Shown: positions 25,500-34,028 of the stretch, piece by piece
How positions within the stretch are numbered: the first letter of the stretch is position 1
Layout: each line of letters begins with the position of its first letter
Assembly (NCBI RefSeq): GCF_900104695.1
Contig: NZ_FNSW01000001.1
Coordinates: 2,418,001 to 2,482,000, forward strand
Reading direction: 5' to 3'
Origin: Paenibacillus sp. GP183
GTDB taxonomy: Bacteria; Bacillota; Bacilli; Paenibacillales; NBRC-103111
Length of the DNA stretch: 64,000 bases
Notes under the pieces: model-generated
The model's input: the letters and a program-made list of their open reading frames with translations, nothing else
The model's database searches: none
Told to the model about the DNA's origin: nothing
Translations under genes and position numbers: made by a program

Positions 25500-26549
25500 T
25501 TAAGATCGAGAAACCCCTGCGCTTTCAAAAGTTGCCATTTCCCTCATGATATGGCCTGCGGCGTCAATCAGGGAAAAACTAAGCACAGCGCCGGTGCCTT
25601 CACCCAATCGCATATCCATCTGGAGCATGCTGCCAAGCCCAATCGCTTCCAGCATTTTATGGTGTCCCCGCTCTTGGGACAAATGAGAGCCAAGCATATA
25701 TGGAACGCTGAGCGGAGCCAGTCTTGCTGCAATCAAGGCTGCCGCTGAAGAGATATAACCATCAATAACCACCGGACAGCGATTAGCAGCTGCTGCAAGA
25801 ATAACGCCCACCAGGCCGGCAATCTCGAGTCCTCCGACCTTGGAGAGTACATCCAGCGCATCATTAGCGTCGGGAGCATTTACCTCAAGAGCTCGGCGTA
25901 CGACCGACTGCTTATGGATTCGTTTGGCCTCATCTATGCCTGTTCCGCTGCCTACGGCCGCATCTACATCCAACTCTGTCAATGCGCATAGAATCGAAGC
26001 GCTCGCTGTCGTATTGCCAATCCCCATCTCGCCTGTGGCAAAGAGGCGATAGCCTTTAGCATAAAGCTCCTCCGTGATCTGTGCCCCCACCGCAATGGCC
26101 TGGGCGGCTTCCTCTCGCGTCATAGCTGCCTCAAGGGCTATATTGTTCGTTCCGCGTTTGATTTTGCGTGAAACCAACTCAGGATGCTCCAAATCGGCGT
26201 TCACCCCGATATCGACACATACAACCTGCGCTCCGGCATGCCGCGCCAGCACATTCACCGCTGCGCCGCCGCTGAGGAAATTCAGCACCATTTGCGGTGT
26301 GACCTCAGCTGGAAAAGCGCTGACGCCCTCCGCGCAAACACCATGATCTCCCGCCATGACGATGACGGCTTTCTTCTCGAATGAAGGGATCGTTTCACCC
26401 GTTATCCCTGCCAGCTGGCGCGCGATATCTTCAAGCTTCCCCAAGCTGCCGGGCGGCTTTGTCAGCGAGTCCAATCGACGGCTGGCCAGCTCTATTTGCC
26501 GGGCATCCAGCGGCTGAATTCGTTCTATGAATGTTTCCACTATTTTCAT
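25500..26549 (-). CDS. cobT: Nicotinate-nucleotide-dimethylbenzimidazole phosphoribosyltransferase
   Basis: Activates the lower ligand of cobalamin. 349 residues from MKIVETFIERIQPLD, chosen for AGAGGTTGTGG upstream and family length (the frame is open to 26606). Seen: RLDSLTKPPGSLGKLE, VMAGDHGVCAEGVSAFP, GEMGIGNTTASAS and, near the C-terminus, MRLGEGTGA with the catalytic Glu. No lower-ligand synthesis gene (bluB or bza) is visible nearby, so the base must be made elsewhere or imported. Confidence 0.96.
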   Translation of the reverse strand: MKIVETFIERIQPLDARQIELASRRLDSLTKPPGSLGKLEDIARQLAGITGETIPSFEKKAVIVMAGDHGVCAEGVSAFPAEVTPQMVLNFLSGGAAVNVLARHAGAQVVCVDIGVNADLEHPELVSRKIKRGTNNIALEAAMTREEAAQAIAVGAQITEELYAKGYRLFATGEMGIGNTTASASILCALTELDVDAAVGSGTGIDEAKRIHKQSVVRRALEVNAPDANDALDVLSKVGGLEIAGLVGVILAAAANRCPVVIDGYISSAAALIAARLAPLSVPYMLGSHLSQERGHHKMLEAIGLGSMLQMDMRLGEGTGAVLSFSLIDAAGHIMREMATFESAGVSRS

Positions 26550-26562
26550 AATCCACAACCTC

Positions 26563-27354
26563 TCAACGTTCCTGCATCCCAGGCTGTAATAATATCTGCG
26601 GCGCATGATTAATCGGGTGCCTTAGCACAATGGGCTCGGTCCCATATACCTGGGCGATCAGCTCGCTCTTGATGATTTCTTCCGGTGTGCCGATGGCAGC
26701 CAGTCTGCCTTCATGCACAACAAGCAGCCTGCTGCAATACTGAGCGGCGAGGTTAAGATCGTGCAGCACAGCCACGACGGTCAAGCTTGTTTCGCGCTGC
26801 CAGCCTTTGATGTAATCCATCATCTGGATCTGATAGCCAATGTCCAGAAAGGTCGTCGGTTCATCCAGCATCAGCAGGCGCGGCTGTTGAGCCATCACTT
26901 TGCCAAGTGCAACACGCTGCCGTTCTCCACCGCTGAGCAGCTCAATCGTTCGCTCCAACAAAGGCCCAAGATCGAGTTTGGCGATGATTTCGTCGATCAG
27001 AGAAGAGGCATCGTCCGAATCTTCCCCGAGCCAGTTTTGGAAGGGATAGCGGCCCATCTCCACAACCTCGCGCACGGTGAAGCCCAAAGGAGGAAGCGCG
27101 TCCTGCTGTAAAACCGCCAGCCATCGCGCCAGCTCCTTGCGGGAATAAGCGGCAATAGGCTTACCTTGCAGCTTGATGCTTCCTGCAGAAGCGGGATCCA
27201 CACCCGATAATAAGCGGAGCAGTGTTGATTTGCCGCTGCCGTTGGGGCCAATAATGCCAAAAAACTCCCCGGGCTTTACCTCAAACCCAATATCAAGAAG
27301 CACCTGCTGGCCGTCAAACTTTTTATCCAAATGCTCGACCTGGATCATACCCAT
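26563..27354 (-). CDS. btuD: Corrinoid ABC transporter ATP-binding protein
   Basis: 263 residues. Walker A GPNGSGKSTLL, signature LSGGERQRVALGKVMAQ, Walker B LLMLDEPTTFLD, H-loop VLHDLNLAA: a FecE/BtuD-type ATPase. The start ATG overlaps the permease stop by one base (TGATG); a TTG one codon earlier and an ATG two codons later are alternatives. Its place in the cobalamin-riboswitch operon indicates vitamin B12 or cobinamide as substrate rather than siderophore. Confidence 0.92.
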   Translation of the reverse strand: MGMIQVEHLDKKFDGQQVLLDIGFEVKPGEFFGIIGPNGSGKSTLLRLLSGVDPASAGSIKLQGKPIAAYSRKELARWLAVLQQDALPPLGFTVREVVEMGRYPFQNWLGEDSDDASSLIDEIIAKLDLGPLLERTIELLSGGERQRVALGKVMAQQPRLLMLDEPTTFLDIGYQIQMMDYIKGWQRETSLTVVAVLHDLNLAAQYCSRLLVVHEGRLAAIGTPEEIIKSELIAQVYGTEPIVLRHPINHAPQILLQPGMQER

Positions 27355-28391
27355 CAACCTCTTAACGTTTTCTTATGCTTATGCAGCAGGTAGGCGAAAA
27401 ACGGCGCTCCCAAAAATGCAGTAATGACACCCAGTGGAATTTCTGTCGGACTAAGCAGCGTTCGGGCAATCGTATCCGCCCACAATACATAGATCCCGCC
27501 GCCGATGGCGGATAACGGCAAAATCAACCGATAGTCTGGTCCCGCCAATAAACGAACAAGGTGAGGGACAATCAATCCCACGAAACCAATGACCCCCGCA
27601 ACAGAAACCGCTGCCGCAGTAATGAACGTAGCAACGATCAGAACTACTAGCTTGGTTCGTTCTACATGGATTCCGAGATGAGCAGCCTGACGTTCACCCA
27701 GCGCGAATAAATTCAGTGACCTTGTGTAACCAAGTAATATAATAAAGCCTATCAACCAATAAGGAGCGATCACACCCGTGTAACTCCAACCCCTCATCGC
27801 CAAACTGCCCATCAGCCAAAATATGATCTCATTGATCACTTTATTGGAAAGCGAGACCATAAAAGAAACCATCGCCCCCAAAAAGGCTTGCATAATAACA
27901 CCTGACAAAATGAGTGTTTCCATCTTCAGCTTTCCATCAATTTGCGCCAGCCTCAGAACGAGCAGCAGCGAAACCAGACCTGTTCCGAAAGCTACTACCG
28001 GAATTGTCCATTGACCAAACAGTGCATATTGAAGCCCAAAATAAATCAAAAATGCTGCCCCCACGGATGCGCCGGATGAGACACCCAGCGAGTATGGATC
28101 AGCTAGAGGATTGCGCAAAACGCCTTGGAAGGCTGCGCCGGCAACGGATAGAGAAGCCCCTACAAGAATACCGAGCACTATGCGCGGGAACCGTACCTTC
28201 ATAATAATCTGTTCGGAGGATTGAGGCCAGCTTGCAGGGATATAATCTCCTAGCCAGGGCAACTGCTTAACGAGAATTCCGGCAATTTGCGGAATGGGAA
28301 GCTTTGCGCTGCCTATCGATAAGCTGATTAAAATAGAAAGAAGAAGGAGCATGACTCCCGCTCCTCCCCACCACATCAATTTACGCTTCAT
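27354..28391 (-). CDS. btuC: Corrinoid ABC transporter permease (FecCD family)
   Basis: 345 residues, about ten membrane segments. Family landmarks: FPRIVLGILVGASLSVAGAAFQ, NPLADPYSLGVSSGASVGA, AGVIGFVGLIVPHLVRLL and FLGAPFFAYLL. ATG overlaps the btuF stop by one base (TAATG) and its own stop overlaps btuD, so the three transporter genes are translationally coupled. Confidence 0.93.
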   Translation of the reverse strand: MKRKLMWWGGAGVMLLLLSILISLSIGSAKLPIPQIAGILVKQLPWLGDYIPASWPQSSEQIIMKVRFPRIVLGILVGASLSVAGAAFQGVLRNPLADPYSLGVSSGASVGAAFLIYFGLQYALFGQWTIPVVAFGTGLVSLLLVLRLAQIDGKLKMETLILSGVIMQAFLGAMVSFMVSLSNKVINEIIFWLMGSLAMRGWSYTGVIAPYWLIGFIILLGYTRSLNLFALGERQAAHLGIHVERTKLVVLIVATFITAAAVSVAGVIGFVGLIVPHLVRLLAGPDYRLILPLSAIGGGIYVLWADTIARTLLSPTEIPLGVITAFLGAPFFAYLLHKHKKTLRG

Positions 28392-29413
28392 TATTTCACC
28401 AGTTCCGGATAAATTCCTTTCGCCATTTCGAGCAGTCCGTCCGTAAGCCTTGGACCTGGTCGGCTGAGCAGATTTCCATCCAATCCTATAACTCTGTTAT
28501 TTTTGATCGCATCAATCTGGTTCCATCCGCTGCGTTCACGAATGATTTGATCGAGTGTTTTCTTGGATTTATCATCGATAGCATCTTTAGCGAATAGAAT
28601 GACATTCGGATTTTGCTGAATGATTTTCTCCTCACTGATTTGGTGCCAGCCTTTCGTATCGGCAGCCACATTCACGCCCCCTGATAAGGTGATCAGTTCG
28701 TCCATGAATTCACCGCTTCCAACCGTCCAGCCTGCTGAGAACTCGACATAAACTTTCTTTTTGGCTTCTGGCTTCACACTTTTAACGGCATCGACAACCT
28801 TTTGGCGATCAGCCTTCATTTTGGACACGACCTTTTCTGCTTGCTCCTGATGATCTGTAATTTGTCCGAACAAAGTGATATCCGCCATCGCATCATCCAA
28901 ATTTTTCGGCTCTACCTTGAAGACATTCAGATTCAAAGCCCGAAGCTTTTCCACAGTATCCGGCTTCATGGAAACCCCTGTAATGATGAAATCTGCGTTA
29001 GCCGCAATCATCGCTTCTGTATTAGGCTTAACAATGCCACCCATTTTCTTTTTGGATTTGGCTGCTTCCGGATAATCATCAAAATCGGAAACTCCCACAA
29101 TTTGATCGCTCAGCCCAATTGCAAATAAGGCCTCTGTTTCAGCTGGAGATACGGATACTATGTGCGTGGGTGCTTTATCGAAAACAAATTCCTTGCCGGT
29201 AGCATCCTTCACAGTTAATGGAAATTTAGTTTGTTTCGGCGTTGGAGCCGGAGCTGCTGTTGCACTCGCGCTCTTCGTTGCTTCCGAGCTGAGCTTGGCA
29301 GGAGCTGTTAATTCTCCTCCGCCATCACTTTTCTTTCCACAGCCTGCCAGGCTGATTGCCAATACAAGCGCAAGAACGATTAGTGCTAATTGATTCCACG
29401 AGCTTTTCTTCAT
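28391..29413 (-). CDS. btuF: Corrinoid ABC transporter substrate-binding lipoprotein
   Basis: 340 residues. Signal peptide with lipobox SLAGC (Cys25), a Ser/Thr/Ala/Pro-rich linker, then a class III periplasmic-binding fold: PTHIVSVSPAETEALFAIGLSDQIVGVSDF, ITGVSMKPDTVEKLRALN, NNRVIGLDGNLLSRPGPR. Anchored on the outer face of the membrane to capture corrinoid. First gene after the cobalamin riboswitch, ribosome binding site GGGAGGAACGG. Confidence 0.93.
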   Translation of the reverse strand: MKKSSWNQLALIVLALVLAISLAGCGKKSDGGGELTAPAKLSSEATKSASATAAPAPTPKQTKFPLTVKDATGKEFVFDKAPTHIVSVSPAETEALFAIGLSDQIVGVSDFDDYPEAAKSKKKMGGIVKPNTEAMIAANADFIITGVSMKPDTVEKLRALNLNVFKVEPKNLDDAMADITLFGQITDHQEQAEKVVSKMKADRQKVVDAVKSVKPEAKKKVYVEFSAGWTVGSGEFMDELITLSGGVNVAADTKGWHQISEEKIIQQNPNVILFAKDAIDDKSKKTLDQIIRERSGWNQIDAIKNNRVIGLDGNLLSRPGPRLTDGLLEMAKGIYPELVK

Positions 29414-29452
29414 TTGATCCCGTTCCTCCCATTATTTCAATAGCCAAACATC

Positions 29453-29481
29453 AAAAAACCTCCAACCTAAAAGGATGGAGG
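29453..29481 (-). terminator. Terminator in the cobalamin riboswitch leader
   Basis: Minus strand CCTCCATCC / GGTTGGAGG stem (one mismatch) followed by TTTTTT, between aptamer and btuF start. Fits riboswitch-controlled termination when cobalamin is bound. Confidence 0.78.
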
Positions 29482-29564
29482 GAACGGTAAACCGGAAATT
29501 TGCGGGAAACCTGCCGCTTTCTGATTTAACGCGATCCTTTCCTCGAAGGATGCATACTGCGATT

Positions 29565-29750
29565 CAGCAAAAGGCAGGTCTCCTGACTTACGGGCCATGC
29601 TATCTTCACGCCTTCCCATTCCTTGCTGGAAACAGTGGCATCGTGAAGAAATTCCCGTGTTACAGTGGCGGGACCGTGCCGGAATTACACCGGCTTCCCT
29701 ATTAAGCAGCAAGCTTCATGATTCGAATAGTTCGAAGCTTGTCAGCACCT
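29565..29750 (-). promoter_or_regulatory. Cobalamin (B12) riboswitch
   Basis: Minus strand shows the conserved blocks of the class: AATAGGGAAGCCGGTG, AATTCCGGCACGGTCCCGCC with the B12-box core GCCACTGTAA, and GTAAGTCAGGAGACCTGCC. It controls the whole btuFCD-cob-pduO-rluA unit. Ends are approximate; the remaining bases around it form the leader and a terminator. No clear promoter was identified upstream. Confidence 0.93.
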
Positions 29751-29837
29751 TCGGCTTTGTAGCTATTTAATTCTTGTAAAATGTCCTTCGAGCTAGCAAT
29801 CTCTATCGATTATAGGCTAGATGCCGAAAACTTACAA

Positions 29838-30365
29838 CTACTTTTCAGCGATGATTTTAAGCACTTGCTTGGCTTCTGCTTGTTTCTTCGCATTCTGCGG
29901 AATAAAAGCAAACAGCCCTTTGCCGTTCATATTCTGTTCCTTCATCCATTTGGTATCCTCCAGCGGAATCCCGTATAGATGCTTTTCCGTCTTCCCCTGA
30001 TCGGTTATTTCCATGATCCCTGTCGGATAGTCCTCAGGCTTGATGATATCATCCAGCGGTACATAACCGCCTTGTTTACCCAAATTACGAAATTGATCTT
30101 CAGGTATAATAAGAATCCCATTCTCACCGGCGGCAATCTCTACTATCATTTTCTCTACTGAAAACATGGGGGACGCGTTTAAAACAATAGTTGGAACTGC
30201 ACCTACCTTGGCTGCTAGAGAGCTTTGCAGTTTTTGTGCACCATCACTTGGAATCCCTTGAGGCCCCATCATGAAAATGGTAACATCCGCCTTCGGTCCT
30301 CCACACCCGGCTAAGAGAACCATAAGAATCATTACCCATAATGCAAGCTTCAAATTCACTTTCAT
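29838..30365 (-). CDS. Predicted lipoprotein of unknown function
   Basis: 175 residues. Signal peptide with lipobox LLAGC (Cys21), ribosome binding site GGGGGTGAC. The mature part begins with TIFMMGPQGIPSDGAQKL and resembles an alpha/beta binding-protein-like half (TIVLNASPMFSVEKMIVEI, GILIIPEDQF), but it is too short for a full substrate-binding protein. Extracytoplasmic and membrane-anchored. Not recognised beyond that; similar short lipoproteins are found in Paenibacillus. It lies upstream of the B12 leader on the same strand but probably is not part of that unit. Confidence 0.75.
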   Translation of the reverse strand: MKVNLKLALWVMILMVLLAGCGGPKADVTIFMMGPQGIPSDGAQKLQSSLAAKVGAVPTIVLNASPMFSVEKMIVEIAAGENGILIIPEDQFRNLGKQGGYVPLDDIIKPEDYPTGIMEITDQGKTEKHLYGIPLEDTKWMKEQNMNGKGLFAFIPQNAKKQAEAKQVLKIIAEK

Positions 30366-30405
30366 CTTGATGTCACCCCCTCTGTCTGAAAAGTAAAGCG
30401 CAGAA

Positions 30406-30428
30406 GAAAAGCCGGTTTCTCACCGGCC
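30406..30428 (-). terminator. Possible terminator at the end of the Spo0E-like gene
   Basis: GCCGGT-TTCTC-ACCGGC hairpin overlapping the stop codon region, followed on the minus strand by CTTTTCTTC. Short stem, weak T-run. Confidence 0.45.
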
Positions 30429-30683
30429 CTTAGCAGAATTCTTCATATATTCATTTATTTTGGAATCTAGAATCGTGCTGAGTTCTATCACAGCGTCGGA
30501 AGTCATCAATCTTCCTTCAAGTACCATTTGCTCCAGCATTGAGCGCAAGGAATAGATTTCTTCTTCCAGATGGGATGCTAAGGATGATCTTTTAGCTGTC
30601 TTGATCAACCAACGCTGTTCAGAATCGTTTTCGCGAAGGTGCATATGATTTCTAGGGTTTAGTTGATAATCAAGAAAAGCCAC
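30420..30683 (-). CDS. Spo0E-like aspartyl-phosphate phosphatase
   Basis: 87 residues. C-terminal helical hairpin LEEEIYSLRSMLEQMV and VIELSTILDSKINEYMK carries the Spo0E signature Ser-x-x-x-Asp, so it probably dephosphorylates Spo0A~P or another response regulator and delays sporulation. GTG at 30683 is chosen because AAAGGAGG is six bases upstream; the ATG two codons earlier abuts the Shine-Dalgarno sequence. The N-terminal about 40 residues are unusual for the family. Confidence 0.82.
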   Translation of the reverse strand: MAFLDYQLNPRNHMHLRENDSEQRWLIKTAKRSSLASHLEEEIYSLRSMLEQMVLEGRLMTSDAVIELSTILDSKINEYMKNSAKGR

Positions 30684-30794
30684 GCTCATCCTCCTTTTTT
30701 CGGTTATTCGAAGAAATAAATGACTGCTTCAGAAAAGCTATATAAATTATAGCAGTTTTTCTTCATGTTGGATACTACAAAATCTATTAGTATT

Positions 30795-31991
30795 TTACAA
30801 TTTTTTTATAAAATTTCCTATGCGTTCTATGGCTTCATTCAATTGCGAGACAGAGCTCGCATAAGAGCAGCGTAGAAAGCCTTCCCCGCCAAGACCAAAA
30901 GCAGATCCGGGTACAGCTGCGACTTTAGCCTCATACAGCAAACGCTGGGCAAACTCCTCGGAACTAAGTCCGGTTGATTGGATAGAAGGGAAGGCATAAA
31001 ACGCACCTTGCGGCTCGTGGCACTGCAATCCAATCTCACGAAAGCCGCTGACTACCAAACGCCGCCGCTGATTGTACGATTCTACCATACGATCCTTCTC
31101 TTCCAGACCGTTCGTTAATGCTTCATGTGCAGCAACCTGCCCCATGACTGGAGCGCACATCACGGTGTACTGGTGAATTTTCAGCATCGCTGCAATCAGC
31201 TCCGAATGACCACAGGCATAGCCCATCCGCCATCCTGTCATCGCGAACGCCTTGGAAAAGCCGCTCACCAGAATCGTTCTGTCTTTCATACCCGGCATTG
31301 TGGCAAAGCTCGCATGCTTCTGATCATAAGTCAATTCCGCATAAATCTCATCGGAAATAACAATAAGATCCTGTTCCTCCACCACCTTGGCGATGGGCAG
31401 CCAATCCTCGTAAGTCATGATACCTCCAGTTGGATTACTGGGATAACAGAGGATAAGCACCTTGGAGCGAGGGGTAAGAACGCTGCGAAGCGCTTCAGCC
31501 GTCAGCTTGAACTTATTTTCGGAAGTCGTCTCAATCCCTACCGGAACTCCTCCGCCAATAACAGCGATAGGAGAATAGGAAATATAGCAAGGCTCCGGAA
31601 TCAGAATTTCATCTCCGGGAACAATCAGCGCTCTTAGGGCAAGATCAATCGCCTCGCTGCCGCCAACCGTAACCAGCACTTCATTTGAAGGCTCATAGGT
31701 GATTTGAAAGCTGTTATGCAAATATTCGGCAATAGCTTCCCGCAGCTCAAGTATTCCGGAATTGGGGGTATATTTGGTTCTGCCGCGCTCTAATGAAAAC
31801 ACAGCGGCTTCCCTGACGTGCCACGGTGTTGAAAAATCCGGCTCACCTACGCCAAGTGAAATAATATCCTTGCTGCCGCTCACCAAATCAAAAAATTTGC
31901 GAATCCCGGAAGGCGGGATATCACGGACGAGCGGTGACAGGTAATCCTTCATCGATCTCGACTTCTGCCCGAGCTGCTCTTCTTTAATCAC
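30795..31991 (-). CDS. alaT: Class I/II aminotransferase, AlaT (YugH)-like
   Basis: 398 residues, PLP enzyme: DIISLGVGEPDFSTP, KYTPNSGILELREAIAEY, LCYPSNPTGG, ISDEIYAELTYD and PLP-Lys in SGFSKAFAMTGWRMGY. GTG start with GGGAGATGCGAA. It follows an Lrp-family regulator by 13 bases, the same gene order as yugG-yugH (alaR-alaT) of B. subtilis, which supports alanine transaminase. Substrate not proven. Confidence 0.85.
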   Translation of the reverse strand: MIKEEQLGQKSRSMKDYLSPLVRDIPPSGIRKFFDLVSGSKDIISLGVGEPDFSTPWHVREAAVFSLERGRTKYTPNSGILELREAIAEYLHNSFQITYEPSNEVLVTVGGSEAIDLALRALIVPGDEILIPEPCYISYSPIAVIGGGVPVGIETTSENKFKLTAEALRSVLTPRSKVLILCYPSNPTGGIMTYEDWLPIAKVVEEQDLIVISDEIYAELTYDQKHASFATMPGMKDRTILVSGFSKAFAMTGWRMGYACGHSELIAAMLKIHQYTVMCAPVMGQVAAHEALTNGLEEKDRMVESYNQRRRLVVSGFREIGLQCHEPQGAFYAFPSIQSTGLSSEEFAQRLLYEAKVAAVPGSAFGLGGEGFLRCSYASSVSQLNEAIERIGNFIKKL

Positions 31992-32004
31992 TTCGCATCT
32001 CCCT

Positions 32005-32496
32005 TTACGGTGAGATCAGCATCCGGTGATCATCTTCATGATCCTCGAAAATAATGCCGTCCTGTTTGTATTTTTTCAATATAAAATGGGTTTTGGTAGA
32101 AAGCACCCGATCAATCGGGGAAAGCTTGTTGGAAACGAATGAAGCCACATCTCTCAGTGTTCTGCCTTCAATTTCAACCAGCAAATCATAAGCGCCCGAC
32201 ATCAGGTAAACCGATTTCACTTCGGGATATAGGTAAATCCGCTCGGCGATCGCGTCAAAGCCGCGGCCCCGCTCCGGAGTAATCTGCACCTCAATCAGGG
32301 CGGTTACCTTTTCTTCATCAACCCTGCCCCAGTTGACAACCGTTGCATATTTCACAATGACCTTCTCAGCTTCCATCTCGCTGATTGCACTCGCCACGGC
32401 CGCCTCCGTCGTGCCTAGCATCGTGGCGATCAGCTGGGCGCTGCGGCGTGCGTCTTCCTTTAACAAATCGAGAATTTTGAGCTTCAAAGTATCCAT
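32005..32496 (-). CDS. alaR: Lrp/AsnC-family transcriptional regulator, AlaR (YugG)-like
   Basis: 163 residues from MDTLKLKILDLLKEDAR with GCGAGGG upstream (nine further codons are open before it). N-terminal HTH (SAQLIATMLGTTEAAVASAISEMEAEKVI), then the RAM/AsnC ligand domain (VTALIEVQITPERGRGFDAIAERI, VYLMSGAYDLLVEIEG). Expected to bind an amino acid and to control the adjacent aminotransferase. Confidence 0.9.
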   Translation of the reverse strand: MDTLKLKILDLLKEDARRSAQLIATMLGTTEAAVASAISEMEAEKVIVKYATVVNWGRVDEEKVTALIEVQITPERGRGFDAIAERIYLYPEVKSVYLMSGAYDLLVEIEGRTLRDVASFVSNKLSPIDRVLSTKTHFILKKYKQDGIIFEDHEDDHRMLISP

Positions 32497-32584
32497 AGTT
32501 GTCCCTCGCTTTCGGAAAATCATATTCCTTCATCTTACAACGAAGCGGCATGTATTTCAATAAGTACGAAATCATTATTGCGTG

Positions 32585-32619
32585 AGAAAAGAGCCGCAGC
32601 TAAATCAGCTTTGGCTCTT
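32585..32619 (-). terminator. Terminator after the small GNAT-like gene
   Basis: AAGAGCC-(GC)-AGCT/AGCT-(TT)-GGCTCTT hairpin followed on the minus strand by TTTTCTC. Beside it a 13-base unit TTTGGCTCTTCTC is duplicated in tandem (32610-32635). Confidence 0.65.
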
Positions 32620-32648
32620 CTCTTTGGCTCTTCTCTTGACTTCTTGTT

Positions 32649-32960
32649 TTAGTGAGCTGCAGTTACGGGGCAATATTTCCACTCCGCAAGCAGAAGCTTA
32701 TAGACATTGCTTTCAATTCCTCTCGTTCGATAATCAGGCAGCACATAAATTTCGGCCGACTCCATCTGCGGCGCCGATGCATCGGCAGGCGTATATCCTA
32801 TGGCAACCAAACGATTATTATCATAAGCCGAGATGACATGGCCGGTGTCATGCTCCTTGATGGCAGTCAATCCGGTGCGCCCATGCTCTATTCGGTATTC
32901 CTGCATAAAATCTCCGAGGCTGCTTTCCTCCGGAGCTTGATTTATATAAGCAATTTTCAT
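32649..32960 (-). CDS. Small GNAT-like acetyltransferase-fold protein
   Basis: 103 residues from MKIAYINQAPEES; AGGTGATAATC precedes this ATG and an in-frame ATG three codons earlier was rejected. The strand-helix part GHVISAYDNNRLVAIGY ... SAEIYVLPDYRTRGIESNVYKLLL resembles the central GNAT core with a degenerate RxxGxx acetyl-CoA loop. It is shorter than usual (about 140-170), lacking the C-terminal strands, so activity is doubtful. It has its own promoter and terminator. Confidence 0.65.
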   Translation of the reverse strand: MKIAYINQAPEESSLGDFMQEYRIEHGRTGLTAIKEHDTGHVISAYDNNRLVAIGYTPADASAPQMESAEIYVLPDYRTRGIESNVYKLLLAEWKYCPVTAAH

Positions 32961-32996
32961 GATTATCACCTGGTCCTTTTAGACTTCTTATTTATA

Positions 32997-33025
32997 ATTA
33001 TACATCTTGGTGTATATTTATTCAA
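32997..33025 (-). promoter_or_regulatory. Promoter of the small GNAT-like gene
   Basis: Minus strand TTGAAT (33025-33020), 17-base spacer, TATAAT (33002-32997). Confidence 0.7.
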
Positions 33026-33043
33026 TTTATTTTTGGATTTTAC

Positions 33044-33078
33044 AAAAAATAAAAAACAGGAATGCTTTAGCACCCCTG
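33044..33078 (-). terminator. Terminator after cysK
   Basis: Minus strand CAGGGGTGCT-AA-AGCATTCCTG (10 bp, two G-U pairs) followed by TTTTTTATTTTTT. Confidence 0.85.
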
Positions 33079-33095
33079 CATAGTATGCTGTTTGT

Positions 33096-34028
33096 TTAAA
33101 AAAGATCCATACTCAAATATCTTTCTCCCGAATCCGGGGCTATACAGAGCACTCGTTTGCCTGCACCAAGCTTGCGTGCAACCTGAAGTCCTGTCCAAAC
33201 CGAAGCCCCTGCTGAAGGTCCGACAAGAATCCCTTCCCTGTGGGCCAAATCTCTCATCGTCTGTACCGCATCTTCATCCGTTACCTGGACGATTTCATCG
33301 TAGACACTTGTATTCAAGATGGCGGGGATAAAGCCTGGACTCGTTCCTACCAGCTTATGAGGTCCTGGCTGCCCTCCGGAAAGCACAGGAGATCCCTTTG
33401 GCTCGACCACATAAATTTGGATGCCCGGAATCTTGTCACGCAGCACTTCCCCCGTGCCCGTTATCGTTCCGCCCGTTCCTGAGGTAGCTACAAAAGCATC
33501 GAGCCGACCGTCCATTTGCCCCAGAATTTCAAGTGCCGTAGTAACGCGATGAATATCCGGGTTGGCCGGATTTTCAAATTGCTGGGGAATAAAGCTGCCA
33601 GGAATTTGATCCCTTAGCTCAATCGCTTTCCTGATCGCCCCGGGCATGCGTTCCGATGCAGGAGTAAGCACGACCTGTGCTCCATATGCTTTGAGAATAT
33701 TAATTCGCTCTTTACTCATATTATCCGGCATAATCATGATGGCCTTATAGCCCTTTGCTGCTGCATTCATCGCAAGTCCAATCCCCGTATTGCCGCTTGT
33801 AGGCTCTATAATGGTAGCTCCCGGCTTCAGCCGCCCGTCTAGTTCCGCTTGCACAATCAAATTGAAAGCGGCGCGATCTTTCACACTGCCGCTAGGATTC
33901 ATGAACTCCAATTTTACATATAATTCTGCGTCACCCTTTTGAACCAATCGATTGATTCGCACGGCGGGTGTATCGCCAATGATATCTGTGATGCTATTTA
34001 CCATTTTTCTTGATGCCAAGGTGCTCAC
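33096..34028 (-). CDS. cysK: Cysteine synthase (O-acetylserine sulfhydrylase)
   Basis: 310 residues, PLP beta-family enzyme making cysteine from O-acetylserine and sulfide. Lys50 in MNPSGSVKDRAA is the PLP lysine; EPTSGNTGIGLA and TSGTGGTITGTGEVL bind phosphate. The start is GTG and overlaps the stop of the MFS gene as GTGA, so translation is coupled to an efflux-type transporter, an unusual partner. TTG and ATG codons further in lack a ribosome binding site. A cystathionine beta-synthase-like or CysM specificity is less likely. Confidence 0.92.
   Translation of the reverse strand: MSTLASRKMVNSITDIIGDTPAVRINRLVQKGDAELYVKLEFMNPSGSVKDRAAFNLIVQAELDGRLKPGATIIEPTSGNTGIGLAMNAAAKGYKAIMIMPDNMSKERINILKAYGAQVVLTPASERMPGAIRKAIELRDQIPGSFIPQQFENPANPDIHRVTTALEILGQMDGRLDAFVATSGTGGTITGTGEVLRDKIPGIQIYVVEPKGSPVLSGGQPGPHKLVGTSPGFIPAILNTSVYDEIVQVTDEDAVQTMRDLAHREGILVGPSAGASVWTGLQVARKLGAGKRVLCIAPDSGERYLSMDLF

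Noticed and set aside
32610-32635. 13-base tandem duplication TTTGGCTCTTCTC as a mobile repeat
   Set aside because: Only two short copies next to a terminator; most simply local slippage.
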